Below, one piece after another: positions 9,170 to 17,447 of a stretch of 64,000 nt of DNA (positions are counted from its first letter, which is position 1; the number at the start of each line of letters is the position of its first letter). The stretch spans positions 2,226,001-2,290,000 of the forward strand of contig NZ_CP060725.1 of the NCBI RefSeq assembly GCF_003797775.2, in the 5' to 3' direction. A program made the position numbers and the translations under genes. The notes under the pieces were generated by a model. That model did not search any database. It worked only from the letters and a program-made list of their open reading frames with translations, and was not told the origin of the DNA. Origin of the DNA: Sphingopyxis sp. OPL5. Its GTDB lineage: Bacteria > Pseudomonadota > Alphaproteobacteria > Sphingomonadales > Sphingomonadaceae.

Positions 9170-9481
9170 ATGAGCGGCAAGAAAACCCGGATCATGTATA
9201 TCGAGGATAAGTCCGCCGGGCTGAACGGGCCGGCGCGGATCGGCCGCGTGACCTTCTCGAAATCGGGGCAGTCGATGCATTATGGCGGCCGCCTGTTCCA
9301 GCGGCTGGGCGGTGATGGGTTCAAGGCGAATTATTACGATGCCGAGACCGGAGATCATTTTTGGATTTCAGGTCCGCGGAAGGATGGTTGCGATCGGCTT
9401 TATCCGTCAAGTTCGATGCCGGTCGAAGTCGATGCGGATGTCCACGACGAATATTGGACCGAGATTCGGGCGGGGGGGTGA
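9170..9481 (+). CDS. Conserved protein of unknown function (about 103 residues)
   Basis: A small soluble protein with a strongly patterned sequence: RIMYIEDKSAGLNGPARIGR, then VTFSKSGQSMHYGGRLFQRL, an FKANYYDAETGDHFWISGPR segment and KDGCDRLYPSS. I recognise the pattern from widespread hypothetical proteins but know of no assigned function. ATG at 9170 is preferred over the adjacent GTG at 9167, since the purine-rich GGGGAAGAGG lies just upstream. It sits between mnmG and rsmG, a place usually without extra genes, and reads in the same direction as both. Confidence 0.7.
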   Translation: MSGKKTRIMYIEDKSAGLNGPARIGRVTFSKSGQSMHYGGRLFQRLGGDGFKANYYDAETGDHFWISGPRKDGCDRLYPSSSMPVEVDADVHDEYWTEIRAGG

Positions 9482-9578
9482 CGCTCGCTGAGGTTCGCGG
9501 TGCTGACCCGCGATCCTGTTGCAGAGTGACCGTCTAATCCCGACGAGGCCGGGAAATGCGCTTCGATTGAGGCCTATC

Positions 9579-10205
9579 CTACTCGGAAACAGCTTCATTC
9601 CCGATGAAGCCCAATTCGAAGTCGGCAGCGAATGCAGCTGCCATCAGACAGGATATCGCGCCGTCATCTTCCGGCCTGGGAGGCAGCGCGATTCGGCTGA
9701 GCCATTCCGGGCTGATGACGTGTGGACCATAGGATGATTGCAAAGCACCCCGAGCAGCGGGCCCACAAATCGATTCCAATTGCCGGGCGAATTCCACCGC
9801 ATCGGTTTCTCCGGCGCGAAACTTTGACACCTTATCCGGCAGACCTTGCGTCGACGGCGACGCGGCGGCTCGTTCGCGAAAGGCCGTCATATATTGTGCC
9901 AGCCTGATTGCGTCGAAGCCCTTCTGCAGTTCGGGCGGCAATTCGACATCGTAAAAGCCAACAGCCCTGTTTATGCATGGAAGCTGGTTCTCAGTCGCTC
10001 CGCGAACGACGAGGGTAGGCGACTTTGTGAAACCCTCCAGCTCGTCGAAGTCGTCGTCGTAGCGGACTTCGACGGCCTCGGCGCCGCATTGCACGATGTT
10101 CCGCGATGCGATTTCGGGGCTGGTGAAACCGAGATACTCCACAGGGTCGGCAACTGACGCGGACCACAAAATGAATATCGGGACTATTGTTGCCGAAATG
10201 CCCAT
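9579..10205 (-). CDS. Putative exported protein of unknown function
   Basis: A 208-residue protein with a short hydrophobic N-terminus (MGISATIVPIFILWSASVAD) that reads as a signal peptide. The body contains two cysteines in the first half and an acidic stretch (RYDDDFDELEGF), with no domain I recognise. ATG at 10205 was chosen because the signal peptide follows at once; the longer open frame upstream runs through a repeat and the rsmG antisense strand. It is the only minus-strand gene between rho and parB, its DNA is visibly less GC-rich than its neighbours, and it interrupts the mnmG-rsmG junction. It may be a later insertion. Confidence 0.6.
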   Translation of the reverse strand: MGISATIVPIFILWSASVADPVEYLGFTSPEIASRNIVQCGAEAVEVRYDDDFDELEGFTKSPTLVVRGATENQLPCINRAVGFYDVELPPELQKGFDAIRLAQYMTAFRERAAASPSTQGLPDKVSKFRAGETDAVEFARQLESICGPAARGALQSSYGPHVISPEWLSRIALPPRPEDDGAISCLMAAAFAADFELGFIGNEAVSE

Positions 10206-10302
10206 GGGTGGAAAGATCGCACGGATGGTCGAGGTTCGCAATCGGCCGAATGCTTTGGAGCGTGAGGCTTTCAAAACATCGCGCAAGGGCGCTAAGGCGC
10301 AA

Positions 10303-10332
10303 AGCTGGATTCCCGCTTTCGCGGGAATGACG
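10303..10332. repeat. REP-like palindrome (type B)
   Basis: A short hairpin element with arms ATTCCCGC and GCGGGAAT around a TTTC loop, followed by GACG. Its antisense translation reads VIPAKAGIQ, a well-known artefact of this repeat class. It lies 18 bases before the rsmG start, in the gap between the divergent gene at 9579-10205 and rsmG, and so could affect the rsmG leader. Confidence 0.75.
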
Positions 10333-10349
10333 AATGAAGGTGGTGACTG

Positions 10350-11012
10350 GTGACTTCCCCTGACGGGATTTTGGCGAGTGAGGACGAGGCACGCGGCTGG
10401 ATTGCGAAGGCTTTCGCGCCGAGCGCCGGGCAATGGGCGCGGCTCGAGCGGTTTGCGGCGATGCTGGTGGCCGAGAGTGGGCGGCAGAATCTGATCGCGG
10501 CGTCGACGATCCCGATTTTGTGGGTGCGGCATATCGCCGACAGCGCGCAGTTGCTCGCGCTCGATCGGGACGGCGAGGGGCTTTGGGTCGACCTGGGCAG
10601 CGGCGCGGGGCTTCCCGGGCTGGTCGTTGCGATCCTGTCCGAGCGGCCGATGTTGCTCGTCGAATCGCGAAAGCGCCGGTGCGAGTTTTTGCGCGACGTT
10701 GTGGGTGAGCTGGGGCTGGACCATGTCGAGGTTGCCGAGGCGCCGCTGGAGAAGGTGGCAACCCGGCCCGCGGGGACGATCAGCGCGCGGGCTTTTGCGC
10801 CGCTCGACAAGTTGCTCGACTTATCCGCGCGTTTTTCCACCGAATCGACGCGCTGGCTGCTGCCAAAGGGGCGAAACGCGGTTAAGGAACTGGCGTTGCT
10901 GCCGCCGGCGTGGCAGAGAATGTTTCACGTGGAACAGAGCCGCACCGATGCCGATAGCCAGATTTTGGTGGGATCGGGCCAGATCGCGGCGCAACAGCGA
11001 GGAAAGCGATGA
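10350..11012 (+). CDS. rsmG: 16S rRNA (guanine(527)-N(7))-methyltransferase RsmG
   Basis: RsmG (GidB) methylates G527 of 16S rRNA using S-adenosylmethionine. The SAM-binding motif VDLGSGAGLPGL (about residues 84-95), the preceding RHIADSAQLL, and ISARAFAPLDKLLDLS match the family, and 220 residues is a usual length. GTG at 10350 is the start used. The coding sequence carries a third parS-type site near its end, where it encodes M-F-H-V-E-Q. The stop overlaps the parA start by four bases (ATGA), the standard arrangement in this cluster. Confidence 0.96.
   Translation: MTSPDGILASEDEARGWIAKAFAPSAGQWARLERFAAMLVAESGRQNLIAASTIPILWVRHIADSAQLLALDRDGEGLWVDLGSGAGLPGLVVAILSERPMLLVESRKRRCEFLRDVVGELGLDHVEVAEAPLEKVATRPAGTISARAFAPLDKLLDLSARFSTESTRWLLPKGRNAVKELALLPPAWQRMFHVEQSRTDADSQILVGSGQIAAQQRGKR
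10921..10936. other. parS: parS site 3 (one asymmetric base), inside rsmG
   Basis: TGTTTCACGTGGAACA fits the general parS pattern, with one arm carrying T where sites 1 and 2 have C, so the palindrome is imperfect. It lies about 70 bases upstream of parA, inside rsmG. It may be a weaker ParB site or one used for autoregulation of parAB. Confidence 0.85.
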
Positions 11013-11791
11013 TCCGCATTGCCGTGGCGAACCAGAAGGGCGGGGTCGGCAAGACGACGACCGCGATCAACCTGGCGACCGCGCTTGCGGCGACCGGCTG
11101 GCGGACGCTGATCATCGACCTCGATCCGCAGGGCAATGCCTCGACCGGGCTGGGCATCGGGCAGGCGCGGCGCACGCTGTCGAGCTATGACCTGCTGCGC
11201 GGCGAGGCGACGCTGGCCGAATGCGCGATCCCGACCGCAGTGCCGCGGCTCGACATCGTCACCGCGACGGTCGACCTGTCGGGCGCCGAAATCGAGCTTA
11301 TCGAATATAAGGACCGGCTGCACAAGCTGCAGCAGGCGATGACCGATGCACAGGCGGGGCAATGGGACATCTGCCTGATCGATTGCCCGCCGTCGCTCGG
11401 CATGCTGACGCTCAACGCGCTGATCGCCGCCGAATCGCTGATCGTGCCGCTGCAATGCGAATTTTTCGCGCTCGAGGGGCTGAGCCAGCTGCTCACCACG
11501 GTCGAGCGGGTGCGCGGCAAGTTCAACCAGCGGCTGACGATCCTGGGGGTCGCGCTGACGATGTTCGATCGCCGCAACCGGCTGACCGATCAGGTATCGG
11601 ACGATGTCCGCGAGGTGCTCGGCCCGGTAGTGTTCGAAACGGTGATCCCGCGCAATGTACGGCTGTCCGAGGCGCCGAGCCACGGGCTGCCGGCGCTGAT
11701 CTATGATCATCGCTGCGCCGGGTCGGCGGCCTATATCGCGCTGGCGCGCGAGCTGATCGATCGCCTGCCCAACGTCCGCAAGGCTGCATAA
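11009..11791 (+). CDS. parA: Chromosome partitioning ATPase ParA
   Basis: A 260-residue Walker-type partition ATPase that drives segregation of ParB-parS complexes. The deviant Walker A motif QKGGVGKTTTAINLA occupies residues 9-23 with both signature lysines. LIIDLDPQGNASTGLG (A' motif) and ICLIDCPPSLGMLTLNAL (Walker B) follow. The short N-terminus without a helix-turn-helix is typical of chromosomal ParA/Soj and unlike large plasmid ParA proteins. It overlaps rsmG by four bases and is followed with no gap by parB. Confidence 0.98.
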   Translation: MIRIAVANQKGGVGKTTTAINLATALAATGWRTLIIDLDPQGNASTGLGIGQARRTLSSYDLLRGEATLAECAIPTAVPRLDIVTATVDLSGAEIELIEYKDRLHKLQQAMTDAQAGQWDICLIDCPPSLGMLTLNALIAAESLIVPLQCEFFALEGLSQLLTTVERVRGKFNQRLTILGVALTMFDRRNRLTDQVSDDVREVLGPVVFETVIPRNVRLSEAPSHGLPALIYDHRCAGSAAYIALARELIDRLPNVRKAA

Positions 11792-12751
11792 ATGGCTGAT
11801 AAACAAGACGAAACTGGCGTTTCTGGCGCGCTTCCGGCGAAGAAGCGGCCGTCGGGGCTGGGGCGCGGGCTGAACGCGCTGTTCGGCGATGCCGCGGTCG
11901 AGGCGCCGGTGCTGGCGAGCCCCGGCGGTGCGTCGCCCGCGCCGGCGAGCGGCGAATCGGTGCAGCATGTCGCGGTGAGCGACATTCGCCCGTTGCCCGG
12001 CCAGCCGCGCCGCCATTTCGACGAAAATGCGATTGCCGAACTCGCCGATTCGATCAGCGCGCGCGGATTGCTGCAGCCGATCATTGTGCGCGCGGCGCCG
12101 GATGGGCACGGCTATCAGCTCGTCGCGGGCGAACGGCGCTGGCGCGCGGCGCAGCGCGCGGGACTGCACCAGATTCCGGCGCTGGTGCGCGAACTCGACG
12201 ATGCGGCGACTTACGAAATCGCGCTGGTCGAGAATATCCAGCGCCAGGACCTCAATGCGATCGAAGAGGCGGGGGCCTATCGCAAGCTGATCGAGGATTT
12301 CGGGCATAGCCAGGATGCGCTGGCACGGCTGGTCGGCAAGTCGCGCAGCCATGTCGCGAATCTGATGCGCCTGCTCGAGCTGCCGCGTGCGGTACAGGAC
12401 CTCGTCGGCGACGGCAGCCTCGCGATGGGGCATGCGCGCGCGCTGATCGGCGCCGAGGGCGCCGAGGGCCTCGCGCGCAAGATCGTCAAGGACGGGCTGT
12501 CGGTGCGCGCGGTCGAGGCGCTGGTACGCGCCGGCAAGGGCGGCGGGCGCAAGGCGCCGCTGGAATATAAGAGCATGGACGGCAATCGCGACCCCGACAT
12601 CGTCGCGGTCGAGCGGCATCTGTCCGAACTGCTCGGCATCGGCGTCGGCATCCAATATGCCGGCGACGGCAAGGGGGCGCTGACGCTGAAGTTCGCCTCG
12701 CTCGACCAGCTCGACATGATCTGCCAGCGGCTCTCCGGCGAATCGATCTGA
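11792..12751 (+). CDS. parB: Chromosome partitioning protein ParB
   Basis: ParB binds parS and spreads as a CTP-dependent clamp. In the 319 residues, a basic N-terminal GLGRGLNALFG (about 22-32) is the ParA-contact region. DIRPLPGQPRRHFDE and the arginine patch GERRWRAAQRAG (113-124) form the CTP-binding N-domain. HSQDALARLVGKSRSHVANL (about 170-189) is the parS-reading helix-turn-helix, and the C-terminus is the dimerisation domain. It begins immediately after the parA stop, so the two are one operon. Three parS sites lie within 5 kb upstream. Confidence 0.98.
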   Translation: MADKQDETGVSGALPAKKRPSGLGRGLNALFGDAAVEAPVLASPGGASPAPASGESVQHVAVSDIRPLPGQPRRHFDENAIAELADSISARGLLQPIIVRAAPDGHGYQLVAGERRWRAAQRAGLHQIPALVRELDDAATYEIALVENIQRQDLNAIEEAGAYRKLIEDFGHSQDALARLVGKSRSHVANLMRLLELPRAVQDLVGDGSLAMGHARALIGAEGAEGLARKIVKDGLSVRAVEALVRAGKGGGRKAPLEYKSMDGNRDPDIVAVERHLSELLGIGVGIQYAGDGKGALTLKFASLDQLDMICQRLSGESI

Positions 12752-12824
12752 TTCGGCGGGGCTTCGGCCCGCGCGAATCTTTCCGTCGCCGCCGCTTAAT
12801 CTGTGCCGCATCGGGCCGTTAAAC

Positions 12825-12846
12825 AGGGTGGAGCGGTCCCCACCCT
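12825..12846. terminator. Stem-loop downstream of parB, possible terminator
   Basis: AGGGTGG and CCACCCT form a perfect 7-bp stem, but no T-run follows, so it is a weak terminator candidate or only an mRNA 3'-end structure. The 275-base gap 12752-13026 between parB and the DUF4402 gene otherwise contains a small GC-rich hairpin at 12756-12772 and presumably the promoter of the fibre locus. I cannot place that promoter with confidence. Confidence 0.35.
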
Positions 12847-13026
12847 ATCCGCTTTCCGGTCTTAAGACCCTGATTTAGCCTGCTTTCCATGCGAAATGCG
12901 GGCCAATTCCTAATGCGCCATTAACCATGGTTGTTGGGCAAAAGCTGAACGGGTCGTTTGTAGAAGGGCGGCAGCGATGGGGTGGGATTTCCAATCGCTT
13001 CCGATTGACCAAGGGACCAAAAACTT

Positions 13027-13524
13027 ATGCGCAACATTGCACTGAAGCGCGCCCTGATGGGTGCCGCTATTGCCGCTCTCGCCATGAACGCCTCGGCGGC
13101 ACAGGCGGCATCGGCCACCGGTACGGCGAAGGCCAAGATCCTCCGCCAGATCACGCTCACCAACACCAGCGACCTGCAGTACGCCACGGTCATCAGCGGC
13201 GCGACGGCTTCGACCGTTGTCGTTTCGACCGCCGGCGCCGCAACCTGCGGCACCGGGCTGACCTGCACCGGCACCACGACCGCCGCGAACTTCAACATCG
13301 CCGGCACCTCGGGTGCGGTGGTGCTGGTCGGCGGCGATTCGTCGGTGACGCTCAACGGTTCGCTCGGCGGCACGATGACCTCGTCGCTGTCCTATTCGGC
13401 GAGCAACGTCACGCTGAGCGCGACGGGCGGCAGCTTTCAGGTCGGCGGCACGCTGAGCGTCGGCGCCAACCAGACCGCAGGCGACTATTCGGGGACGTTC
13501 AACGTCACCGCCAACTACCAGTAA
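13027..13524 (+). CDS. DUF4402 domain protein, probable surface fibre subunit
   Basis: A 165-residue exported protein. The signal peptide ends near ASAAQAAS (about residue 28). The remainder is a beta-rich, Thr/Ser/Gly-rich domain ending in GGTLSVGANQTAGDYSGTF, the characteristic C-terminus of DUF4402 proteins. The presence of a periplasmic chaperone and an usher-like protein downstream makes it the likely structural subunit of a fibre on the cell surface. Two cysteines (ATCGTGLTC) could form a disulfide. A strong terminator follows, so the subunit may be expressed at higher levels than the assembly genes. Confidence 0.85.
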   Translation: MRNIALKRALMGAAIAALAMNASAAQAASATGTAKAKILRQITLTNTSDLQYATVISGATASTVVVSTAGAATCGTGLTCTGTTTAANFNIAGTSGAVVLVGGDSSVTLNGSLGGTMTSSLSYSASNVTLSATGGSFQVGGTLSVGANQTAGDYSGTFNVTANYQ

Positions 13525-13572
13525 GTTTCGACAGGGTGGGGGGACCAGCGGGCCTTCGGGTTCGCCGGCCGC

Positions 13573-13612
13573 AAAAGGGTCGTCGGGGTACCAGCCCCCG
13601 GCGGCCCTTTTT
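13573..13612 (+). terminator. Rho-independent terminator after the DUF4402 gene
   Basis: AAAAGGG at the 5' arm pairs with CCCTTTT at the 3' arm, and inner CGGGG/CCCCG pairing extends the hairpin with two mismatches. The 3' arm ends in a T-run. Read-through past this hairpin would set the ratio of fibre subunit to chaperone and usher mRNA. Confidence 0.75.
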
Positions 13613-13774
13613 GCCGATTTTTTCCGACTGGCGGTGAGGAGCGGGCCGGTGCCGCGCTGCACAGCCAGCGCGAAACGCCATGGTTAGCAAAATATCAACC
13701 ATGTTGGCGCAACAGGGAGGGGACTGCCGGGCGGTGTGGGCCGACCGGTTTCCAAAATGGTGGGGACCATTTCC

Positions 13775-14602
13775 ATGTTGCGATTTTTCAAGGCTTTGCG
13801 CCTGTTTTCCGCGTTCGCGATCGGTGCGGCGGCGATGCCCGCGCACGCCGCGGGCGATCTGCTCGTCGCGCCGACCCGCGTCGTCCTCGACGGCTCGCGC
13901 GGCACCGAGGTGGTGCTGAACAATATCGGGTCCGAGCCCGCGACCTATCGCATCAGCCTCGAGATCAAGCGGATGACCGCGCTCGGCGGGCTCGACGAGA
14001 TCGACGAGGGTGACGCGAATGACGCCGAAAAGGCGGCGCTGAACATGATCAGCTTTAGCCCGCGCCGCGTCACCTTGCCGCCGAATCAGCCGCAGGTGAT
14101 CCGCGTCGGGGTGCGGGTGCCCGAGGGCACGCCGCCCGGCGAATATCGCGCGCATATGCTGTTCCGCGCGGTGCCCGATGCGGCGCCCGCGGCCGACCCG
14201 GCGAAGCCCGCGACGAGCGGCGGCGTGTCGATCGCGCTGACCCCCATTTATGGCATCACCATCCCGGTGATCGTGCGCGTCGGCGACCTCGGGGCCGAGG
14301 CGTCGATCGGCGAGGCGCAGGTGGTCGATACCGTCGACGGGCCGGCCTTCGCCTTCGACCTGACGCGCAAGGGCAATCGGTCGGTCTATGGCGATATCGA
14401 GGTGACGCGGCCCGGGGTCGCCGAGCCGCTGCTGCTCGCGCGCGGTATCGCGGTCTATCCCGAGGTCGGCCAGCGCCAGGTCCAGCTGCGCGTGCCCGCC
14501 GAACTGGCGGCGAAGCTGAAAGGCCCGGTGCGCATCCGTTATAGCGAGGACCGCGAGGTCGGCGGCGGCACGATCGACGCGGTCGACCGGGTGGTGAAAT
14601 GA
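13775..14602 (+). CDS. Periplasmic fimbrial-type chaperone
   Basis: A 275-residue protein with a signal peptide ending at PAHAAG and an immunoglobulin-like PapD-type N-domain. The features seen are DLLVAPTRVVLDGSRGTEVV, NNIGSEPATYRISLEIKRM, and the later FSPRRVTLPPNQPQVIRVGV with the hydrophobic-basic pattern used to cap subunits. In this family the chaperone donates a strand to unfolded fibre subunits in the periplasm and delivers them to the usher. ATG at 13775 was chosen because GGGGA lies eight bases upstream; ATG at 13757 is also in frame. The usher-like gene follows after 31 bases. Confidence 0.85.
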   Translation: MLRFFKALRLFSAFAIGAAAMPAHAAGDLLVAPTRVVLDGSRGTEVVLNNIGSEPATYRISLEIKRMTALGGLDEIDEGDANDAEKAALNMISFSPRRVTLPPNQPQVIRVGVRVPEGTPPGEYRAHMLFRAVPDAAPAADPAKPATSGGVSIALTPIYGITIPVIVRVGDLGAEASIGEAQVVDTVDGPAFAFDLTRKGNRSVYGDIEVTRPGVAEPLLLARGIAVYPEVGQRQVQLRVPAELAAKLKGPVRIRYSEDREVGGGTIDAVDRVVK

Positions 14603-14633
14603 GCATCGGGTAGTCGGCCGAGCGGGCGCGGCT

Positions 14634-17420
14634 ATGCTTCGCGCGCTTCTGACACGAATTTTCCCGGTCCTCGCGGCCGGGCTGGCGCTGGTGGGGCTGG
14701 TCCCGGCCGGCGCCCATGCGGCTGAAAAGGCAGGGGTCTCGGACGGCTGGAAACCCAGTGAGGACGACAGCTGGCTGTTCGACCTGCGCTCGGGCCAGTA
14801 CCGGCTGGGCGACGGCATTCGCGGCTATCAGACGCCGACGGGGATGTGCGTCGACCTGGCCGACATGGTGATCGCGCTCGACCTGCCGATCCGCGTCGAC
14901 AAGAAGTTGCGCCGCGCAACCGGCTGGGTGTTCGACGAGCGCCGCAGCCTGACGATCGACCGCGATGCGGGCGAGGTAAGGCTGGGGAGCCGCAGCTTTG
15001 CCATCGACACCACCGCGATCCGCGACACCGCCGCGGGCTGGTGCGTCGATGTGAAGCAGCTCGCGGCGTGGTTCGAGCTGCCACTGGTCCCCGACCTCTC
15101 GAACGCGGTGCTGCGTATCGATTCGAAAGAGAAATTGCCCTTCCAGCTCGCCGCCGAACGGCGCGCGCGCGGCGCCGGGCTGCGCCCGCAGCAGAGCTTC
15201 GACCTCGCGAGCCTGCCGCAGGCGGTGCGACCTTATGAAAACTGGGCGACGCCGTCGGTCGATGTCGTCGCCTCGGCAGGGTTCGTTAACGACAAGCGCG
15301 GCGGCTCCTATGTGCAGGCGCGCTATGAGGTCTTCGCGGCTGGCGAGGTGTTGGGCCAAAGCTTCGACGCGCGGCTGTCGTCGGACAATGAGGGGGTGCC
15401 CGACAGTTTGCGGATGCGGCTCTATCGCACCGACGCGCAGGGCAAGCTGCTCGGGCCGTTGAAGGCGACGCATTATGCGGTCGGCGATGTCAGCCTGCTG
15501 TCGACGGGGATCGTCGCGGGATCGTCGCCGGGGCGCGGCGCGGTGCTGACCAACCGTCCGGTCGAGCGCCCCGAGGCGTTCGACAAGACGGATTTTCGCG
15601 GCGACCTGCCCGCGGGCTGGGACGCCGAGCTGTATCGCAACGGGCAGTTGCTGGCGTTCACCAGCCCCAACGGCGACGGTCGCTATGAATTTCTCGACGT
15701 GCCGCTGCAATATGGCTCGAACCGTTTCGAGATCGTGCTCTATGGCCCGCAAGGACAAATCCGGCGCGAGATCAAGCAGTTGCAGGTAGGGATCGATTCG
15801 ATCCCACCACAACAAACCTATTATTGGGCGGGTTTCGCCCAGGAAAATGCCGATTTGGTCGAATTCGGCAATCGGCGCCAGACCTTCCGCCGCGGCTGGC
15901 GCGGCACGATCGGGGTCGAGCGCGGGCTCGACACGCGCACGTCAATCGCTGGCTATGCGCACAGCCTGATGATCGAGAATGTCCGGCGCAACTATGGCGA
16001 AGTCGCGCTGCGCCGTTCGATCGGCCCGACCCTGCTCGAGGTGGCGGGGGCCTATGCCGATGACAACAGCGGCGCGCTGCGCGCGAGCTGGCTCGCGGCG
16101 TTCGGCGAGACCTATGTGCGCGCCGATGCTATGCGCGGCTTCGGGGGTTTCGTATCCGACCGTTTTATCAACAATATCAATGGAATGTACCAGATTTCGG
16201 TCGACCAGTCGGTCAAGCTGGGGCGCACCGTGCTGCCACTGCACCTCGATTTGCGCCAGGTCGACCGGACATCGGGGGTGCAAAGTCTCGAGGCCTCGGC
16301 GCGCGCCTCGGCTAGTTTCCGCGCTTTGACCTTCACCGGCCAGCTCGACTGGGCGCGCACCAAGGTGCCGATCGGTCCCGACCCGCCCGACAATCTGAGC
16401 GCGACCCTGCTTGCCAATGCCCGAATCGGGCGGGTGCGTCTCCGCGGCGAGGCGCGCTTCGCGCTGTCGGGCGCCGCCGCCGATTCGCGCGCGACGGTGA
16501 TCGCCGAATGGGCGGGGAAGGGCGACGGCGAATGGCGCGCCGAACTGGGGTATGACAAAGGACTCGACCGCGCGCGGGCGGGCCTGGGTTATACGCGCCG
16601 TTTCAACAAGTTGCAGCTGACGGGTTTCGGCGAAGTGGCGAGCGACGGCTCGGTCGCCGCGTCGCTCGCGCTCGCCTTCAGCTTCGGGCCGAAACCGCAG
16701 GGTGGCGGCTGGCGCGTGTCGAGCGAGAAACTCGCCAGCCGCGGCCAGGTGACGGCCGAGGTGTGGATGGACGATAATGGCGACGGCATCCGCCAGCCGG
16801 GCGAGGCGGCGTTGCCCGATGTGCCGATCACCGCGGGCAACGCCTTTGTCGACGCTGCGACCGACAAAGGCGGGCGGGCGACGGTCGACGGGCTGGAGCC
16901 TTTCCGTCCGGTGATGATCGGGATCGACGCCGGCAGTCTGCCCGACCCCTATGTCCAGCCCGCGCTGCCCGGGGTCGTTGTCACCCCGCGCCCGGGCGTG
17001 GCGACCCGCGTGATGTTGCCGATGACCGCGGCGGGTGAGATCGAAGGCACCATGATCCGTGACGGCGGCAATCCGATCGAGGGGCTGACGCTCGAACTCG
17101 TCGACGCCGAGGGCCGGGTGCGCGCGACGACCTTGACCGAGTTCGACGGATATTTCCTTTTCGAAAGCGTCGCTTACGGCCGCTACACGGTGCGTTTGGC
17201 GAAAGCGTCGGCGCAGTTGCTGCGGATCGATGGCGCGTTTGCCATCGGCGCATCGCCGGGCAAGGCGGCGCCGCGGATACGGCTGGGGACGCTGGCGCTG
17301 AAGCCGGTTCGCCGCGATCTGGCGGCGGCGAGCGACGGGGTGACGGGCGCGGGCAACAGCGCGCGCGGGCCGCCGGTTGCGGAGGACAAGGGTCCCGCGC
17401 GGGCGCCATCCGTCCCGTAA
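14634..17420 (+). CDS. Usher-like outer-membrane assembly protein with C-terminal Cna/SdrD-like domains
   Basis: A 928-residue exported protein (signal peptide to AHAAEK). Residues of about 40-180 form an N-terminal globular part. A long region then reads like an outer-membrane usher barrel (for example GDGRYEFLDVPLQYGSNRFE, and repeated strands ending in aromatic residues). From about residue 710 the sequence turns to VWMDDNGDGIRQPGEAALPD and further carboxypeptidase-regulatory-like or SdrD-type beta domains, and the tail is rich in Pro, Ala and Arg. Its position after a chaperone and a DUF4402 subunit supports secretion and assembly of the fibre. Similarity to classical PapC ushers is weak by eye, hence the cautious name. 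Confidence 0.75.
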   Translation: MLRALLTRIFPVLAAGLALVGLVPAGAHAAEKAGVSDGWKPSEDDSWLFDLRSGQYRLGDGIRGYQTPTGMCVDLADMVIALDLPIRVDKKLRRATGWVFDERRSLTIDRDAGEVRLGSRSFAIDTTAIRDTAAGWCVDVKQLAAWFELPLVPDLSNAVLRIDSKEKLPFQLAAERRARGAGLRPQQSFDLASLPQAVRPYENWATPSVDVVASAGFVNDKRGGSYVQARYEVFAAGEVLGQSFDARLSSDNEGVPDSLRMRLYRTDAQGKLLGPLKATHYAVGDVSLLSTGIVAGSSPGRGAVLTNRPVERPEAFDKTDFRGDLPAGWDAELYRNGQLLAFTSPNGDGRYEFLDVPLQYGSNRFEIVLYGPQGQIRREIKQLQVGIDSIPPQQTYYWAGFAQENADLVEFGNRRQTFRRGWRGTIGVERGLDTRTSIAGYAHSLMIENVRRNYGEVALRRSIGPTLLEVAGAYADDNSGALRASWLAAFGETYVRADAMRGFGGFVSDRFINNINGMYQISVDQSVKLGRTVLPLHLDLRQVDRTSGVQSLEASARASASFRALTFTGQLDWARTKVPIGPDPPDNLSATLLANARIGRVRLRGEARFALSGAAADSRATVIAEWAGKGDGEWRAELGYDKGLDRARAGLGYTRRFNKLQLTGFGEVASDGSVAASLALAFSFGPKPQGGGWRVSSEKLASRGQVTAEVWMDDNGDGIRQPGEAALPDVPITAGNAFVDAATDKGGRATVDGLEPFRPVMIGIDAGSLPDPYVQPALPGVVVTPRPGVATRVMLPMTAAGEIEGTMIRDGGNPIEGLTLELVDAEGRVRATTLTEFDGYFLFESVAYGRYTVRLAKASAQLLRIDGAFAIGASPGKAAPRIRLGTLALKPVRRDLAAASDGVTGAGNSARGPPVAEDKGPARAPSVP

Positions 17421-17447
17421 TCGGGGCAGGCCGGTCGCCCCTTTGGT

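Noticed and set aside
10206..10724. N-terminal extension of the minus-strand exported protein, including the VIPAKAGIQ peptide
   Set aside because: That peptide is the translation of a REP-like repeat, and the frame then runs antisense to rsmG. The signal peptide at 10205 marks the real start.
10925..12811. A 628-codon open frame on the minus strand across rsmG, parA and parB
   Set aside because: It is antisense to three well-identified genes and is a product of GC-rich codon bias. No homology or start signal supports it. Similar long antisense frames at 7590-9134, 18867-20693, 26434-28017 and 32341-33807 were dropped for the same reason.
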